Shown piece by piece: positions 1 to 8,809 of a stretch of DNA of 64,000 bases (within the stretch, counting starts at the first letter, position 1; each line of letters begins with the position of its first letter). Source of the stretch: Piscinibacter sp047602365 (GTDB lineage: Bacteria; Pseudomonadota; Gammaproteobacteria; Burkholderiales; Burkholderiaceae_C); the NCBI GenBank assembly GCA_047602365.1, contig JASGHM010000002.1, forward strand, positions 248,001 through 312,000, in the 5' to 3' direction. The translations under genes and the position numbers were made by a program. Under the pieces are notes generated by a model. The model saw only the letters and a program-made list of their open reading frames with translations, searched no databases and was not told the DNA's origin.

Positions 1-2
1 TC

Positions 3-383
3 GGCGTGGCGGCGCGCCATGCACTGGGCGTGCAGGACGCGGTGTTCGCCCAGGCCAGCCTGGCGCAGGCGCTGGGTGCCGACGAAGGCTACAAGCCGGG
101 ACGGCGCACCGAGCTGTCGCTCGGCTGGTCGCACGCGTACTCGCCGCGGCTGGGCACGGTGCTGCAGGCCAACCTGCGCCAGCGCGGGCGCGATGCCGGC
201 GCGCAGGCGGAGCCGGAAGTCTCGGGCTCGACCACGCTCGACCTGAGCCCGGGCGTGACCCTGGCCGTCGGCACCGGCTCGACGCTCTACGCCTACCTGC
301 AGCTGCCGGTCTATCAGAAGGTCAACGGCATCCAGCTGGTGCCGCGTAGCGCGCTGGCGCTGGGCTGGACGACGATGTTCTGA
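3..383 (+). CDS. Outer-membrane beta-barrel-like protein, C-terminal part (partial)
   Basis: Only the last 126 or so codons are present; the reading frame is open to the left edge, so the true start is outside the window. The visible part alternates polar and hydrophobic residues in short strands (for example TELSLGWSHAYS, STLYAYLQLPVYQ) and ends in a C-terminal phenylalanine (ALGWTTMF), the usual terminal signature of Gram-negative outer-membrane beta-barrels recognised by the BAM machinery. I infer a barrel or porin-like protein but cannot name the family or its cargo from this fragment. It converges on the GGDEF-EAL gene with only 36 bases between the stop codons. Confidence 0.6.
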   Translation, partial: GVAARHALGVQDAVFAQASLAQALGADEGYKPGRRTELSLGWSHAYSPRLGTVLQANLRQRGRDAGAQAEPEVSGSTTLDLSPGVTLAVGTGSTLYAYLQLPVYQKVNGIQLVPRSALALGWTTMF

Positions 384-384
384 G

Positions 385-408
385 CCCGCGCCGCGCGCTG
401 CGGCGGGG
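385..408. terminator. GC hairpin between convergent genes
   Basis: Arms GCCGC (390-394) and GCGGC (400-404) surround the loop GCGCT. CCC at 385-387 and GGG at 405-407 could extend the stem past a two-base bulge. It lies between two convergent stop codons and has no T tract, so it is a possible bidirectional terminator rather than a classical intrinsic one. Confidence 0.4.
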
Positions 409-419
409 CACGGCAGGGC

Positions 420-2750
420 TCAGTGCACCGTGTTCATCTCCGGCGCATGCGGATGCCAGCCGGCGACGAAGTGCTGCATCTCGGGCAGCGGCCGCGGCGG
501 CGATACCAGGTAGCCCTGCACCTCCTGGCAGCCGGCCTTGGCCACCACGGCCAGCTGCTGCGGCGTCTCGACGCCTTCGCAGACGGTGCGCATGCCCAGC
601 GTCGCGGCGAGCTGCGCGATCATCTGCACGATGGCCCGCGCGTCCTTGCGCGCCAGCACCTCGTTGACGAAGGCGCGGTCGATCTTCAGCGTGTCGAACG
701 GGAAGCGGCGCAGGTAGGCCAGCGACGAGTAGCCGACGCCGAAGTCGTCGAGCGCGACGCGCACGCCCAGGCCGCGCAGCGCGTGCAGCTGGCCGAGCGC
801 GCCCTGCACGTCTTCCATCAGCACCGACTCGGTGATCTCCAGCTCCAGCATCGCCGGGTTCAGCGCCGACTCGTGCAGCGCGTCGCGCACATGGGCGACG
901 AAGCGAACGTCGCGCAGCTGCGAGGGCGACACGTTGACCGACACGCACAGCCCGGCCAGCGGGCCCGCGGCGATGCGGCAGGCCTCGCGCAGGGCCCAGC
1001 GGCCCAGGTCGTCGATCAGGCCGGTCTGCTCGGCGATCGGAATGAACTCCGCCGGGCTGACGCGGCCCAGCGCCGGATGGTCCCAGCGCATCAGCGCCTC
1101 GGCGCCGACGATGGTCCACTCGGCGATGTCGACCTTGGGCTGCCAGTGCAGCGTCAGCTGCTCGTGCAGCAGCGCGTGGCGCAGGCCTTCCTCGACGGCG
1201 ACGCGGCGGCGGCTGTTCTCGCCCATGCTCGGCGAGTACAGCGCATGGCGGCCGCGGCCGTCTTCCTTGGCGACGTACAGCGCGGTGTCGGCCTGCACCA
1301 GCAGGTCGTCGACGCCGGCGTCGGCGTCACCGAACAGCGCGACGCCGACGCTGGCGCCGACGCGCAGGTGGCGGCCCTGCACGTCGATCGGCTCCTGCAG
1401 CGCGTCGATCAGACGCTGCGCCAGGGTCGAGGCCTCGCTGGCATCGCCGGAGTGCGTCATCAGCACGGCGAACTCGTCGCCGCCCAGCCGCGCCACCATG
1501 TCGCCGGCGCGCAGGCTGTCGCGCAGGCGCTGGGCCACGCACTTGAGCAGTTCGTCGCCGGCACTGTGGCCGAGGCTGTCGTTGACGATCTTGAAGTGGT
1601 CGAGGTCGACCATCAGCAGCGCGCCGGGTTGCGACTGGCGCAGCGTGCCGGCCAGCGCGTCGCGCAGCATGAAGCGGTTGGCCAGGCCGGTCAGCGAATC
1701 GGTGTGGGCCAGCTGGCGCAGCTGCTGCTCGCTGGCCACCTTGTCGCTGATGTCGGCGATCACGCCGCGCCAGCCCAGCGTGCGGCCCTGTTCGTCGAGC
1801 AGGCGCTTGCCGTTGAAGGCGAGGTGGCGGATGCCTTCGCCGTGGCGCACGGCCAGGCGCTGCTCGCGGAACGGGTGACCGGCGTCGAGCGCCTGCTGCA
1901 GTTCGTCGAGGCCGGCCACTGCGCGGCGCTCGAGCAGCGCGCTCAGGCTGCGCGTGCGGATGTCGTCCTCGGTCACGCCCAGCAGCGCGGCCAGCCGCGG
2001 CGAAAGATGGTTCAGGTGCCCGCTGGTGCCGGTCTCCCACAGCGCCTCGTCGGCATGCTGCTCGAAGTCCTGCAGCAGCACCGACAGCATGCGCTCCTGG
2101 CGCAGCGCCTCGTTCTGCGAAGCGAGCAGCGCGGTCGCCTTGCGCCAGCCGTTGAGCGAGCCCAGCACCACCATCGGCGCGTACAGGCACAGCAGCACGG
2201 CCACCGGGCCGAAGGCAGCGTCGCCGGTGCGTGCCAGCGCGCCGAGCGCGGAGACGGTGTAGATCACCGCGTAGGCCAGCGCCGCATGGGGCAGCGGGCT
2301 GAGCATGAAGGTGCCGGCGCCGAGCATGCCGGTGAACAGCGCGGCGATCAGGATCTGCTGCGCAGGCGTCGCGCCGGGAAACCAGGTCAGCGGCATCAGC
2401 GCCCAGACGCCGGCCAGCAGCGCGGCGCTGCGCGTGGCGCGGTGCAAGGCGCGCGGCGAAGCGCCGTCGAGGGTGCGGTGGCGGTGGCGGTACCAGTTCA
2501 CGGTGCCGGCGGCGGCCACCAGCAGCAGCGCGGCGGCCCACAGCAGCAGGCCCTGCGACAGCGTTGCGCGGAAGGCCCACAGCACCATCAGGCTGCTGCC
2601 GACGTTGGCTGCCATCGCGTACGGCGTCAGGCGCAGGATGGCGGTCAGCTGCGCGCCGCGCAGCCGCGTCGATTCGCGGTCGTGGTGGCCGTAGAGCGCG
2701 GCGATGCCGGCGGTCAGGCTGGGGAAGTCGAGACGGGGAGAACTGTGCAT
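420..2750 (-). CDS. Membrane-bound GGDEF-EAL c-di-GMP enzyme with PAS domain
   Basis: A 776-residue protein. The N-terminal ~200 residues hold several hydrophobic helices (a MASE-like membrane sensor), followed by a PAS-like segment around residues 215-335, then GGDEF (about 345-505) and EAL (about 520-770). The diguanylate cyclase motif is intact (RLGGDEF) with an inhibitory I-site (RAGD) five residues upstream. The phosphodiesterase landmarks are also intact (EALMRW, ITES, DDFGVGYSS, KIDRAF, EGVET). Both activities are therefore plausible; which one dominates cannot be read from the sequence. An in-frame GTG three codons upstream (2759) is an alternative start. I chose the ATG because neither start has a clear Shine-Dalgarno. 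No operon partner is evident. Confidence 0.9.
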   Translation of the reverse strand: MHSSPRLDFPSLTAGIAALYGHHDRESTRLRGAQLTAILRLTPYAMAANVGSSLMVLWAFRATLSQGLLLWAAALLLVAAAGTVNWYRHRHRTLDGASPRALHRATRSAALLAGVWALMPLTWFPGATPAQQILIAALFTGMLGAGTFMLSPLPHAALAYAVIYTVSALGALARTGDAAFGPVAVLLCLYAPMVVLGSLNGWRKATALLASQNEALRQERMLSVLLQDFEQHADEALWETGTSGHLNHLSPRLAALLGVTEDDIRTRSLSALLERRAVAGLDELQQALDAGHPFREQRLAVRHGEGIRHLAFNGKRLLDEQGRTLGWRGVIADISDKVASEQQLRQLAHTDSLTGLANRFMLRDALAGTLRQSQPGALLMVDLDHFKIVNDSLGHSAGDELLKCVAQRLRDSLRAGDMVARLGGDEFAVLMTHSGDASEASTLAQRLIDALQEPIDVQGRHLRVGASVGVALFGDADAGVDDLLVQADTALYVAKEDGRGRHALYSPSMGENSRRRVAVEEGLRHALLHEQLTLHWQPKVDIAEWTIVGAEALMRWDHPALGRVSPAEFIPIAEQTGLIDDLGRWALREACRIAAGPLAGLCVSVNVSPSQLRDVRFVAHVRDALHESALNPAMLELEITESVLMEDVQGALGQLHALRGLGVRVALDDFGVGYSSLAYLRRFPFDTLKIDRAFVNEVLARKDARAIVQMIAQLAATLGMRTVCEGVETPQQLAVVAKAGCQEVQGYLVSPPRPLPEMQHFVAGWHPHAPEMNTVH

Positions 2751-2831
2751 GCGGAGCACCGCCGCCGCGAGCCGGCGAGGCGGTGATCCGTGCTTATCGG
2801 CGGCGCCGGTCGCTTCTTGAGGCGCCCCGGT

Positions 2832-4661
2832 TCAGCCTTCCAGTGCCTCCACCTCGCGAGTCAGCTGCACGGCCGTCTGCATCGCTCCCTGCAGCAGGTT
2901 CCGCAACAGCCGCATGGCCAGTGCCGGACGCTCGCGCTCGAGCTGCGCGAATGCGTCGCGGTCGAGCGCCCAGGTCTCGACCGGTGTGTCGGCGCGCGCA
3001 CTGGCCGAGCGCACGCCGCCGTCGATCAGGGCCATCTCGCCGAAGCTCATGCCGGCCGACAGGGTCGACAGCCGCTTCTGCCCGCCGCCGGACAGGTCGA
3101 CGACGACGCTGACCTCGCCGCGCATCAGGAAGTGGATCGCGTCGGCGGGATCGCCGCGTTGCACCACCAGCGTGCCCGGTTCGAACTGCTGCCGCGCGAC
3201 CAGCGACTCCAGCGCAAGCAGGTCGGCGGCCGTGGCGCCTGCGCACAGCGGGTGGTCGGCCAGGCGATCGATGGCCGGCGCGCCCGTCGCCACGCCACGC
3301 GCCGCCAGCAGGGCGCGTTCGCACCACTCCAGCCCGATGTCGAGCTGCGGCTGGAAGCTGAAGGCACGCGCGGCGCGCGGATCGACCTCGGTGTCCAGGG
3401 CGCCGAGCAGTTCGCCTCGGCGCACGCGCGTCAGCACGATGTGTTGCCCGCTCTTGGCGCAGCGGCCGATCAGCGCGGCGAGCAGCCGCACTGCAGCGCG
3501 GTCGACCTGGGTGACGCGCCTGAAGTCGAGCACCGCCATGCGAGGCGCCTGCTGGTCGTCGACGATCGCGTCGAGCACCGGCTCGAAGGTGGAGAAGCGC
3601 AGGTCGCCCTGCAGCTCGAAGATGCGCACCTCGTGGCCGTGCTCGGCGAGCACGCGCTGCTCCTCGGCGCTGCGCCGCCGCTTCGAGCGCAGCCGGGCCA
3701 GCGTGTAGTCGGCGCGCACCGTGGTGGCGGTGGCGCGCGGCGGCTGCAGGAAGTGCAACCCGAGGTCGCGCGAGATCGCCTCGCAGGCACGCACGCCGCG
3801 CACGCTGTTGCCACGTTCGTCCAGCGGCGGCGAGAACACGCCGATGCCGACCTGGCCCGGCAGCACCGCGAGGATGCCGCCGCCGACGCCGCTCTTGGCC
3901 GGCAGCCCGACGCGGTAGACCCATTCGCCGGTGAAGTCGTAGACGCCGCAGGTGGCCATCACGCTGAGCATGGGGCCGACGAACTCGGTGCGCACCGCCG
4001 TCGCGCCGGTCAGCGGGTGCACGCCGCCATTGGCCAGCGTCGCCGCCATCAGCGCCAGGTCGCGGCAGTCGACACGCACCGAACACTGGCGGAAGTACAG
4101 CTCGAGCGCGGCGTCCGGGTCCTCGGTGAGGATGTCGTAGTTGCGCAGCATGTGGCCGATCGCGCGGTTGCGGTGGCCGGTGCTGCGCTCGGACTCGAAC
4201 ACCGCCTCGTCGATGTCCAGCGGCCGGCCGGCATAGGCCGACATCGCGTCGAGCACACGTGCCAGTCGCGCCTCGCGCGTGCTGCCGGCGACCAGCGAGG
4301 TGGTGGCGATCGCGCCGGCGTTGATCATCGGGTTCATCGGCCGCCCGGTGCCGGGCTCCAGGCTGATCGAGTTGAAGGCCTCGCCGGAGGGTTCGACGCC
4401 GACGGCGCGCCGCACCGCGTCCATGCCGCGGTCCTCCAGCGCGATGCCGTAGACCAGCGGCTTGGAGATCGACTGGATGGTGAACCGTTCGCGCGTCGCG
4501 CCGGCCTCGTAGACGCGGCCGTCGATGGTCGCGATCGCGATGCCGAAGTGCGATGGGTCGGCCTTGGCGAGTTCGGGGATGTAGCTGGCGACCTGGCCGT
4601 CGCCGATCGTGGCGAGCCGGCGTTGCAGTTGTTCGAGGTAGTCCTGGATGGGCGAGGTCAC
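2832..4661 (-). CDS. glsA: Glutaminase fused to STAS and cNMP-binding domains
   Basis: A 609-residue protein with a GTG start. Residues 1-310 are a serine-dependent beta-lactamase-fold glutaminase (L-glutamine to glutamate plus ammonia), with the catalytic SISK motif at 64-67 and the family block GVGGGI. Free-standing GlsA is about 310 residues. A STAS domain follows (about 355-455) in which the position that is usually Ser/Thr after Asp is Arg (VTQVDRAAVRLL). The C-terminal ~130 residues are a cNMP-binding domain with a complete phosphate-binding cassette (FGEMALIDGGVRSASA). I infer that STAS and cNMP domains regulate or localise the enzyme. The next gene and the SulP transporter carry related cNMP domains. 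It is encoded just downstream of the patatin gene on the same strand, separated by 99 bases. Confidence 0.92.
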   Translation of the reverse strand: MTSPIQDYLEQLQRRLATIGDGQVASYIPELAKADPSHFGIAIATIDGRVYEAGATRERFTIQSISKPLVYGIALEDRGMDAVRRAVGVEPSGEAFNSISLEPGTGRPMNPMINAGAIATTSLVAGSTREARLARVLDAMSAYAGRPLDIDEAVFESERSTGHRNRAIGHMLRNYDILTEDPDAALELYFRQCSVRVDCRDLALMAATLANGGVHPLTGATAVRTEFVGPMLSVMATCGVYDFTGEWVYRVGLPAKSGVGGGILAVLPGQVGIGVFSPPLDERGNSVRGVRACEAISRDLGLHFLQPPRATATTVRADYTLARLRSKRRRSAEEQRVLAEHGHEVRIFELQGDLRFSTFEPVLDAIVDDQQAPRMAVLDFRRVTQVDRAAVRLLAALIGRCAKSGQHIVLTRVRRGELLGALDTEVDPRAARAFSFQPQLDIGLEWCERALLAARGVATGAPAIDRLADHPLCAGATAADLLALESLVARQQFEPGTLVVQRGDPADAIHFLMRGEVSVVVDLSGGGQKRLSTLSAGMSFGEMALIDGGVRSASARADTPVETWALDRDAFAQLERERPALAMRLLRNLLQGAMQTAVQLTREVEALEG

Positions 4662-4760
4662 GGGCGGCGTTGCGAATGGCGGATGGCCCCATATCGCAAC
4701 TTCCGTGCACGAACATGCACCGCCGCGGTGAGCCTCCGCGCGCCGCCGCGGGGCGCGACC

Positions 4761-6695
4761 CTAGCCTTCCTGGTGCGCCGCGCCGGGGCCGGGCACCAGC
4801 GCGGACCGTGGCGCCGCCGACGGCGGCGGCGCGACCGGCGTGCCGAGCACCTCGCGCGCATGCGCGTAGCCCTGCCGGACCACGCTGTCGAAGCGTTTCC
4901 AGTCGAGCATGCCGACACGCTGCAGCGGCGGGTTGAAGTACAGATCGGTGAGCGCACGGCCCTGGCTGCGGCGCGACAGGCTGTACAGGATGGTCGCGTT
5001 GAGCAGCAGCGCCGGCAGGCTGGGCAGGCGGTAGCGGCGCGAGCGGCGCGGCCGCAGGCGATCGAGCAGCAAGGCCCAGGGCCCGGGCATGCGCTCGAAC
5101 TCGATGCGCCGCGGCCGTGCGCCGGCCAGGTCGACGCCGATCACCGTGCCGACGCCGCGTGCGCGCCGCATCACGTCGACCGGGAAGTTGTTGAAGGTGC
5201 CGCCGTCGCACAGCAGGTCGCCGTCGCGGATCAGCGGCGGCAGCGCGCCGGGGATCGCCGTGCTGGTCAGCAGCGCCTCGACCAGGTTGCCCTGGCGCAG
5301 CACCAGTTCACCGGGGTCCGAGACATTGGTGGCGATGCCGAAGCAGGGCTTCCACAGGTCCTCCAGACCGGCGTCGGCGCCGATGGCGGCCTCGACCGCT
5401 TCGCCGACGATGCGGCGCAGACGGCGTCCCTTGATCAGCGAGACCAGCGGCAGCAGCGAGAAGTCGCCGGTCGGGTTGCGCAGGAAGGCCTGGCGGGCGA
5501 TCGCCTCGACGCGCTCGGGCGGCAGGTCGGTGGCGACCAGCGCCGCCATCACCGCGCCGATGCTGGTGCCGCCGACCACGTCGATCTCGGTGCCCTGCTC
5601 GCGCAACGCGCGGTAGATGCCCAGGTGCGCGAAGCCGCGCGCGCCGCCGCCGGCCAGCACCAGGCCGACCGCGTTGCGTGACTGCAGGCGCGCCAGCCGG
5701 GCCATGTCGCCGGTGTGGCCGCGGCGCAGGTGCAGGTGCTCGGTGACCGGGCGGCGCGCCAGCCAGCGCGCCGTGCCCTGCGGCATGCGGGCGTCGGCCG
5801 GGTGCACCAGCACCAGGATCTCGGCCGCCTCGACATGCGTCTGCGGGCCGTGCAGCAGCGCCGTCTCGGTCGGGTGCAGCGCAGGCTCGGCGGTCGCGTC
5901 GGCGAACAGCAGCATCTCGTCGGCATGGCGCACGCAGCGGCGCGTCCAGTCGCCCGGCCCGGGCTCGCCGACCAGCAGCACGAAGTCGTGTCGGCCCTCG
6001 AGCTCGTCGAGCAGTGCGCTGACGCTGCGCTGCGCACGCTCGTCGTCCACCGTGGCGGCGGGCAGGCCACGCTCGGCGAGCTGCCGCTGCACGGCGGCGG
6101 CGTCGAGCAGCGCGACACTGCCGCGCTGGCCGAGTTCGGCGGCCAGCTGCCGGGCGACGACGTCGATGTCGACGCCGTCGCTGACCGGCAGCAGGGCCAT
6201 CGTCACCGGCCGATCCAGCGGCGGGCGGCCGTGCTCGGTGCGCAGCCGCGCGATGATCTGCCGCGTCAGCGCCAGCGTGACCTGCGGGCTGGCGGCCTGC
6301 AGCTGGGCGAAGTCCTCCTTGCCCAGGCTGACCAGCACCGAATCGCGGATCGCCACCAGCGTGGCCGAGCGCGGCTCGTCGGTGATCAGGCTCATCTCGC
6401 CGACCACCTCGCCGCGCGAGATCTCGCGCACCACGCGCTGGCGGCCTTCGTCCTCGATGTAGACGCGCAGCCGGCCGCTGACCAGCAGGTACAGCGCGTC
6501 GCCGCTGTCGCCTTGGCGCATCAGCGTGTCGCCGCCGGCCAGCTGCAGCCAGCGCACGCGGCCACGCACGGCCTCGATACCGGCGTCGTCGATGATGCCC
6601 AGGTAGGCGCGCAGGTGCTGCAGCAGCAGGTCGTCCTGGTGGGGCGGGCGCGGCGAGTCGGTCGGTGCGGTGGTCATCGGCGACGCATTCTCCAT
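4761..6695 (-). CDS. cNMP-binding patatin-like phospholipase (NTE-like esterase)
   Basis: A 644-residue protein. The N-terminal cNMP-binding domain (about 20-150) has an intact cassette (VVGEMSLITDEPRSATL). A middle segment (about 165-330) resembles the region linking regulatory and catalytic parts in neuropathy-target-esterase-like proteins. The patatin hydrolase domain starts near residue 335. It shows the oxyanion loop GGGARG, the nucleophile motif GTSIG (Ser near 375) and the second dyad residue in CDGGTFNNFP (about 500), so it should be active on lysophospholipids or related esters. No transmembrane helix is obvious, so it is probably cytoplasmic or peripheral. A second in-frame ATG at 6677 is an alternative start. 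It is divergent from the acetyl-CoA hydrolase gene. Confidence 0.88.
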   Translation of the reverse strand: MENASPMTTAPTDSPRPPHQDDLLLQHLRAYLGIIDDAGIEAVRGRVRWLQLAGGDTLMRQGDSGDALYLLVSGRLRVYIEDEGRQRVVREISRGEVVGEMSLITDEPRSATLVAIRDSVLVSLGKEDFAQLQAASPQVTLALTRQIIARLRTEHGRPPLDRPVTMALLPVSDGVDIDVVARQLAAELGQRGSVALLDAAAVQRQLAERGLPAATVDDERAQRSVSALLDELEGRHDFVLLVGEPGPGDWTRRCVRHADEMLLFADATAEPALHPTETALLHGPQTHVEAAEILVLVHPADARMPQGTARWLARRPVTEHLHLRRGHTGDMARLARLQSRNAVGLVLAGGGARGFAHLGIYRALREQGTEIDVVGGTSIGAVMAALVATDLPPERVEAIARQAFLRNPTGDFSLLPLVSLIKGRRLRRIVGEAVEAAIGADAGLEDLWKPCFGIATNVSDPGELVLRQGNLVEALLTSTAIPGALPPLIRDGDLLCDGGTFNNFPVDVMRRARGVGTVIGVDLAGARPRRIEFERMPGPWALLLDRLRPRRSRRYRLPSLPALLLNATILYSLSRRSQGRALTDLYFNPPLQRVGMLDWKRFDSVVRQGYAHAREVLGTPVAPPPSAAPRSALVPGPGAAHQEG

Positions 6696-6819
6696 GCAAT
6701 CATCGATGCTTGTGCGCTGCCGTCCGCTCGCGGGAAAACCCGGGCATCGCGACGCACCGCGCCTTGCGTAGGCTTCGGCTCGACGCACCGACGACAAGCA
6801 CAAGAACAGGAACGCGAAC

Positions 6820-8787
6820 GTGGACGATGAACTGGGCGGCGCGGCTTCCGGCCCGAGCCGCGGCCCGATGAGCCGCTTGATGCAGGGCCTGCGCGATCGA
6901 TTCACTGCCTCGCCCGCCGACACCGCGCCGCCGCCGTTGCACCCGCGGCTGCAGCCGCATGCCGCCAGGGTCTGCAGCGCCGCCGAAGCGGTCGAACATG
7001 TGCGCCACGGCGAGCATGTGTTCGTCGGCACGGCTTGCGCGACGCCGCGCGCTCTGGTGCAGGCGCTCGAGGCCCGGCGGCCGCGGCCGGGCGACGTCGA
7101 GCTGCTGCACTTCCTGACCGACCACGCGGTGCCGCACGACCAGAACGGCCAGGCGACCACCGGCTACCGGCATCGCTGCTTCTTCGTCGGCGCCGACATG
7201 CGCGCCGCAGTGCGCCAGGGCCTGGCCGAGTACGTGCCGATGTCGATCGCCCGTGTGCCGGAGCTGATCGCCAAGGGCCGCATCCCGGTCGACGTCGCGC
7301 TGCTGCAGGTCTCGCTGCCCGACGCGTTCGGCTACGTCAGCCTGGGCGTGTCGGTCGACATCGCGCCGGCCGCGCTGGCGCAGGCGCGGCTGGTCATCGC
7401 CGAGGTCAACCCGGCCATGCCCTGCACGATGGGCGACTCGATGGTGCACGTCGACCGCATCGACTGGCTGGTGCCGGTGGACACGCCGGTCATCGAGTAC
7501 CACCACGACAGCCTGCCGGGGCCGGTGGTCGAGCAGATCGCGCGCTACATTGGCGGCATCATTGCCGACGGCTCGACGCTGCAGATCGGCCTGGGCCGCG
7601 TCACCAACGAGGCGCTCAAGTACCTGGCCGACCGCCAGGACCTGGGCATCCACTCCGACGTGATCACCGACGCGATCGTGCCGCTGCTCGAGCGCGGCAT
7701 CCTGACCGGGCGGCGCAAGAGCGAGCAGCGCGGCAAGATCGTCGCCAGCTTCGTGATGGGCTCGCGCCGGCTGTACGACCTGGTCGACCACAACCCGCTG
7801 TTCTCGCTGCAGCCGATCGAGGCGATCTGCCAGCCGTCGGTGATCGCGGCGCAGCACCGCATGGTGTCGGTCACGCAGGCTTTCGCGATCGACCTCAGCG
7901 GGCAGGTCTGCGTCGACCAGCTCGACGGCGAGTTGTACAGCGGCCTGGCGGCGCAGGGCGAGTTCCTGCGCGGCGCCTCGCGCTCCGAAGGCGGCAAGGC
8001 GATCATCTGCCTGCCCTCGACCGACGCCGCGGCGCGCGAGTCGCGCATCCGCGTGCAGCTGCGCGCCGGCGAGGGTGTCGGCATCGCGCGCAGCGACGTG
8101 CACTACGTGGTCACCGAGTACGGCATCGCCTACCTGTTCGGCAAGTCGGTGCGCGAACGGGCGATCGCGCTGATCGAGGTGGCCCACCCGGACTTCCGCG
8201 CCGAGCTGTTCGCGCAGGCGCAGGCGCTGGGCCTGCTGCCGGCCGGGCAGGCGCTGAAGAACATGCGCGCCTACCCGGTGCAGGACGAGGAGACGGTGGC
8301 CATCAAGGGTGGCCGCTCGGTGATGCTGCGACCGTCGACCGCGGCCGACGCCGAGGGCATCCGCGCGCTGTTCCACCGCCTGTCCGAGCGCGATGTCTAC
8401 ACGCGCTTCTTCCGCAACGTGCGCAGCCTGTCGAACCAGGACGTGCAGCGCCTGTGCAACCTGAACTTCGAGACCGAGGTCGGCTTCGTGGCCGCCACCG
8501 GCTCGCGCGAGAACCCGCAGATCGTCGGCCAGGCCTGCTACTTCATCGACCCGTCGACCAACCTGGCCGAGACCGCATTCATCGTCAGCCCCGAGTGGCA
8601 GGGCTGCGGTCTGGGCACGGCGCTGCAGATGCGCATGATGAAGGACGCCGCGCGGCGCGGCGTGCGCGGCTTCGTCGCCGAGATCCTGTCGACCAACGAC
8701 GCGATGATCCGCCTGGCCAAGGGCCAGTGGTCCAGCGTCAGCACCGAGAGCATGGGCAGCACGGTGCGTGTCACCGCGTTGTTCTGA
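6820..8787 (+). CDS. Acetyl-CoA hydrolase/transferase family protein fused to GNAT acetyltransferase
   Basis: A 655-residue protein from a GTG start preceded by AGGA at about 9 bases; ATG at 6868 is an alternative. Residues ~40-470 are the acetyl-CoA hydrolase/4-hydroxybutyrate CoA-transferase fold (blocks SLPDAFGYVSLGV, LQIGLGRVTNEAL, VTEYGIAYLFGKS). The C-terminal ~150 residues are a GNAT domain with the acetyl-CoA loop QGCGLGTA. This two-domain fusion is a known bacterial arrangement, but its substrate is not settled. One oddity: the segment that in CoA-transferases of this fold carries a conserved acidic residue after 'IH' reads LGIHSDVITD, so Asp rather than the more common Glu may occupy that position; this needs an alignment. 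The SulP gene follows after 22 bases and is probably co-transcribed. Confidence 0.87.
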   Translation: MDDELGGAASGPSRGPMSRLMQGLRDRFTASPADTAPPPLHPRLQPHAARVCSAAEAVEHVRHGEHVFVGTACATPRALVQALEARRPRPGDVELLHFLTDHAVPHDQNGQATTGYRHRCFFVGADMRAAVRQGLAEYVPMSIARVPELIAKGRIPVDVALLQVSLPDAFGYVSLGVSVDIAPAALAQARLVIAEVNPAMPCTMGDSMVHVDRIDWLVPVDTPVIEYHHDSLPGPVVEQIARYIGGIIADGSTLQIGLGRVTNEALKYLADRQDLGIHSDVITDAIVPLLERGILTGRRKSEQRGKIVASFVMGSRRLYDLVDHNPLFSLQPIEAICQPSVIAAQHRMVSVTQAFAIDLSGQVCVDQLDGELYSGLAAQGEFLRGASRSEGGKAIICLPSTDAAARESRIRVQLRAGEGVGIARSDVHYVVTEYGIAYLFGKSVRERAIALIEVAHPDFRAELFAQAQALGLLPAGQALKNMRAYPVQDEETVAIKGGRSVMLRPSTAADAEGIRALFHRLSERDVYTRFFRNVRSLSNQDVQRLCNLNFETEVGFVAATGSRENPQIVGQACYFIDPSTNLAETAFIVSPEWQGCGLGTALQMRMMKDAARRGVRGFVAEILSTNDAMIRLAKGQWSSVSTESMGSTVRVTALF

Positions 8788-8809
8788 AGGGCGCCATGGG
8801 GTCGGCGCG

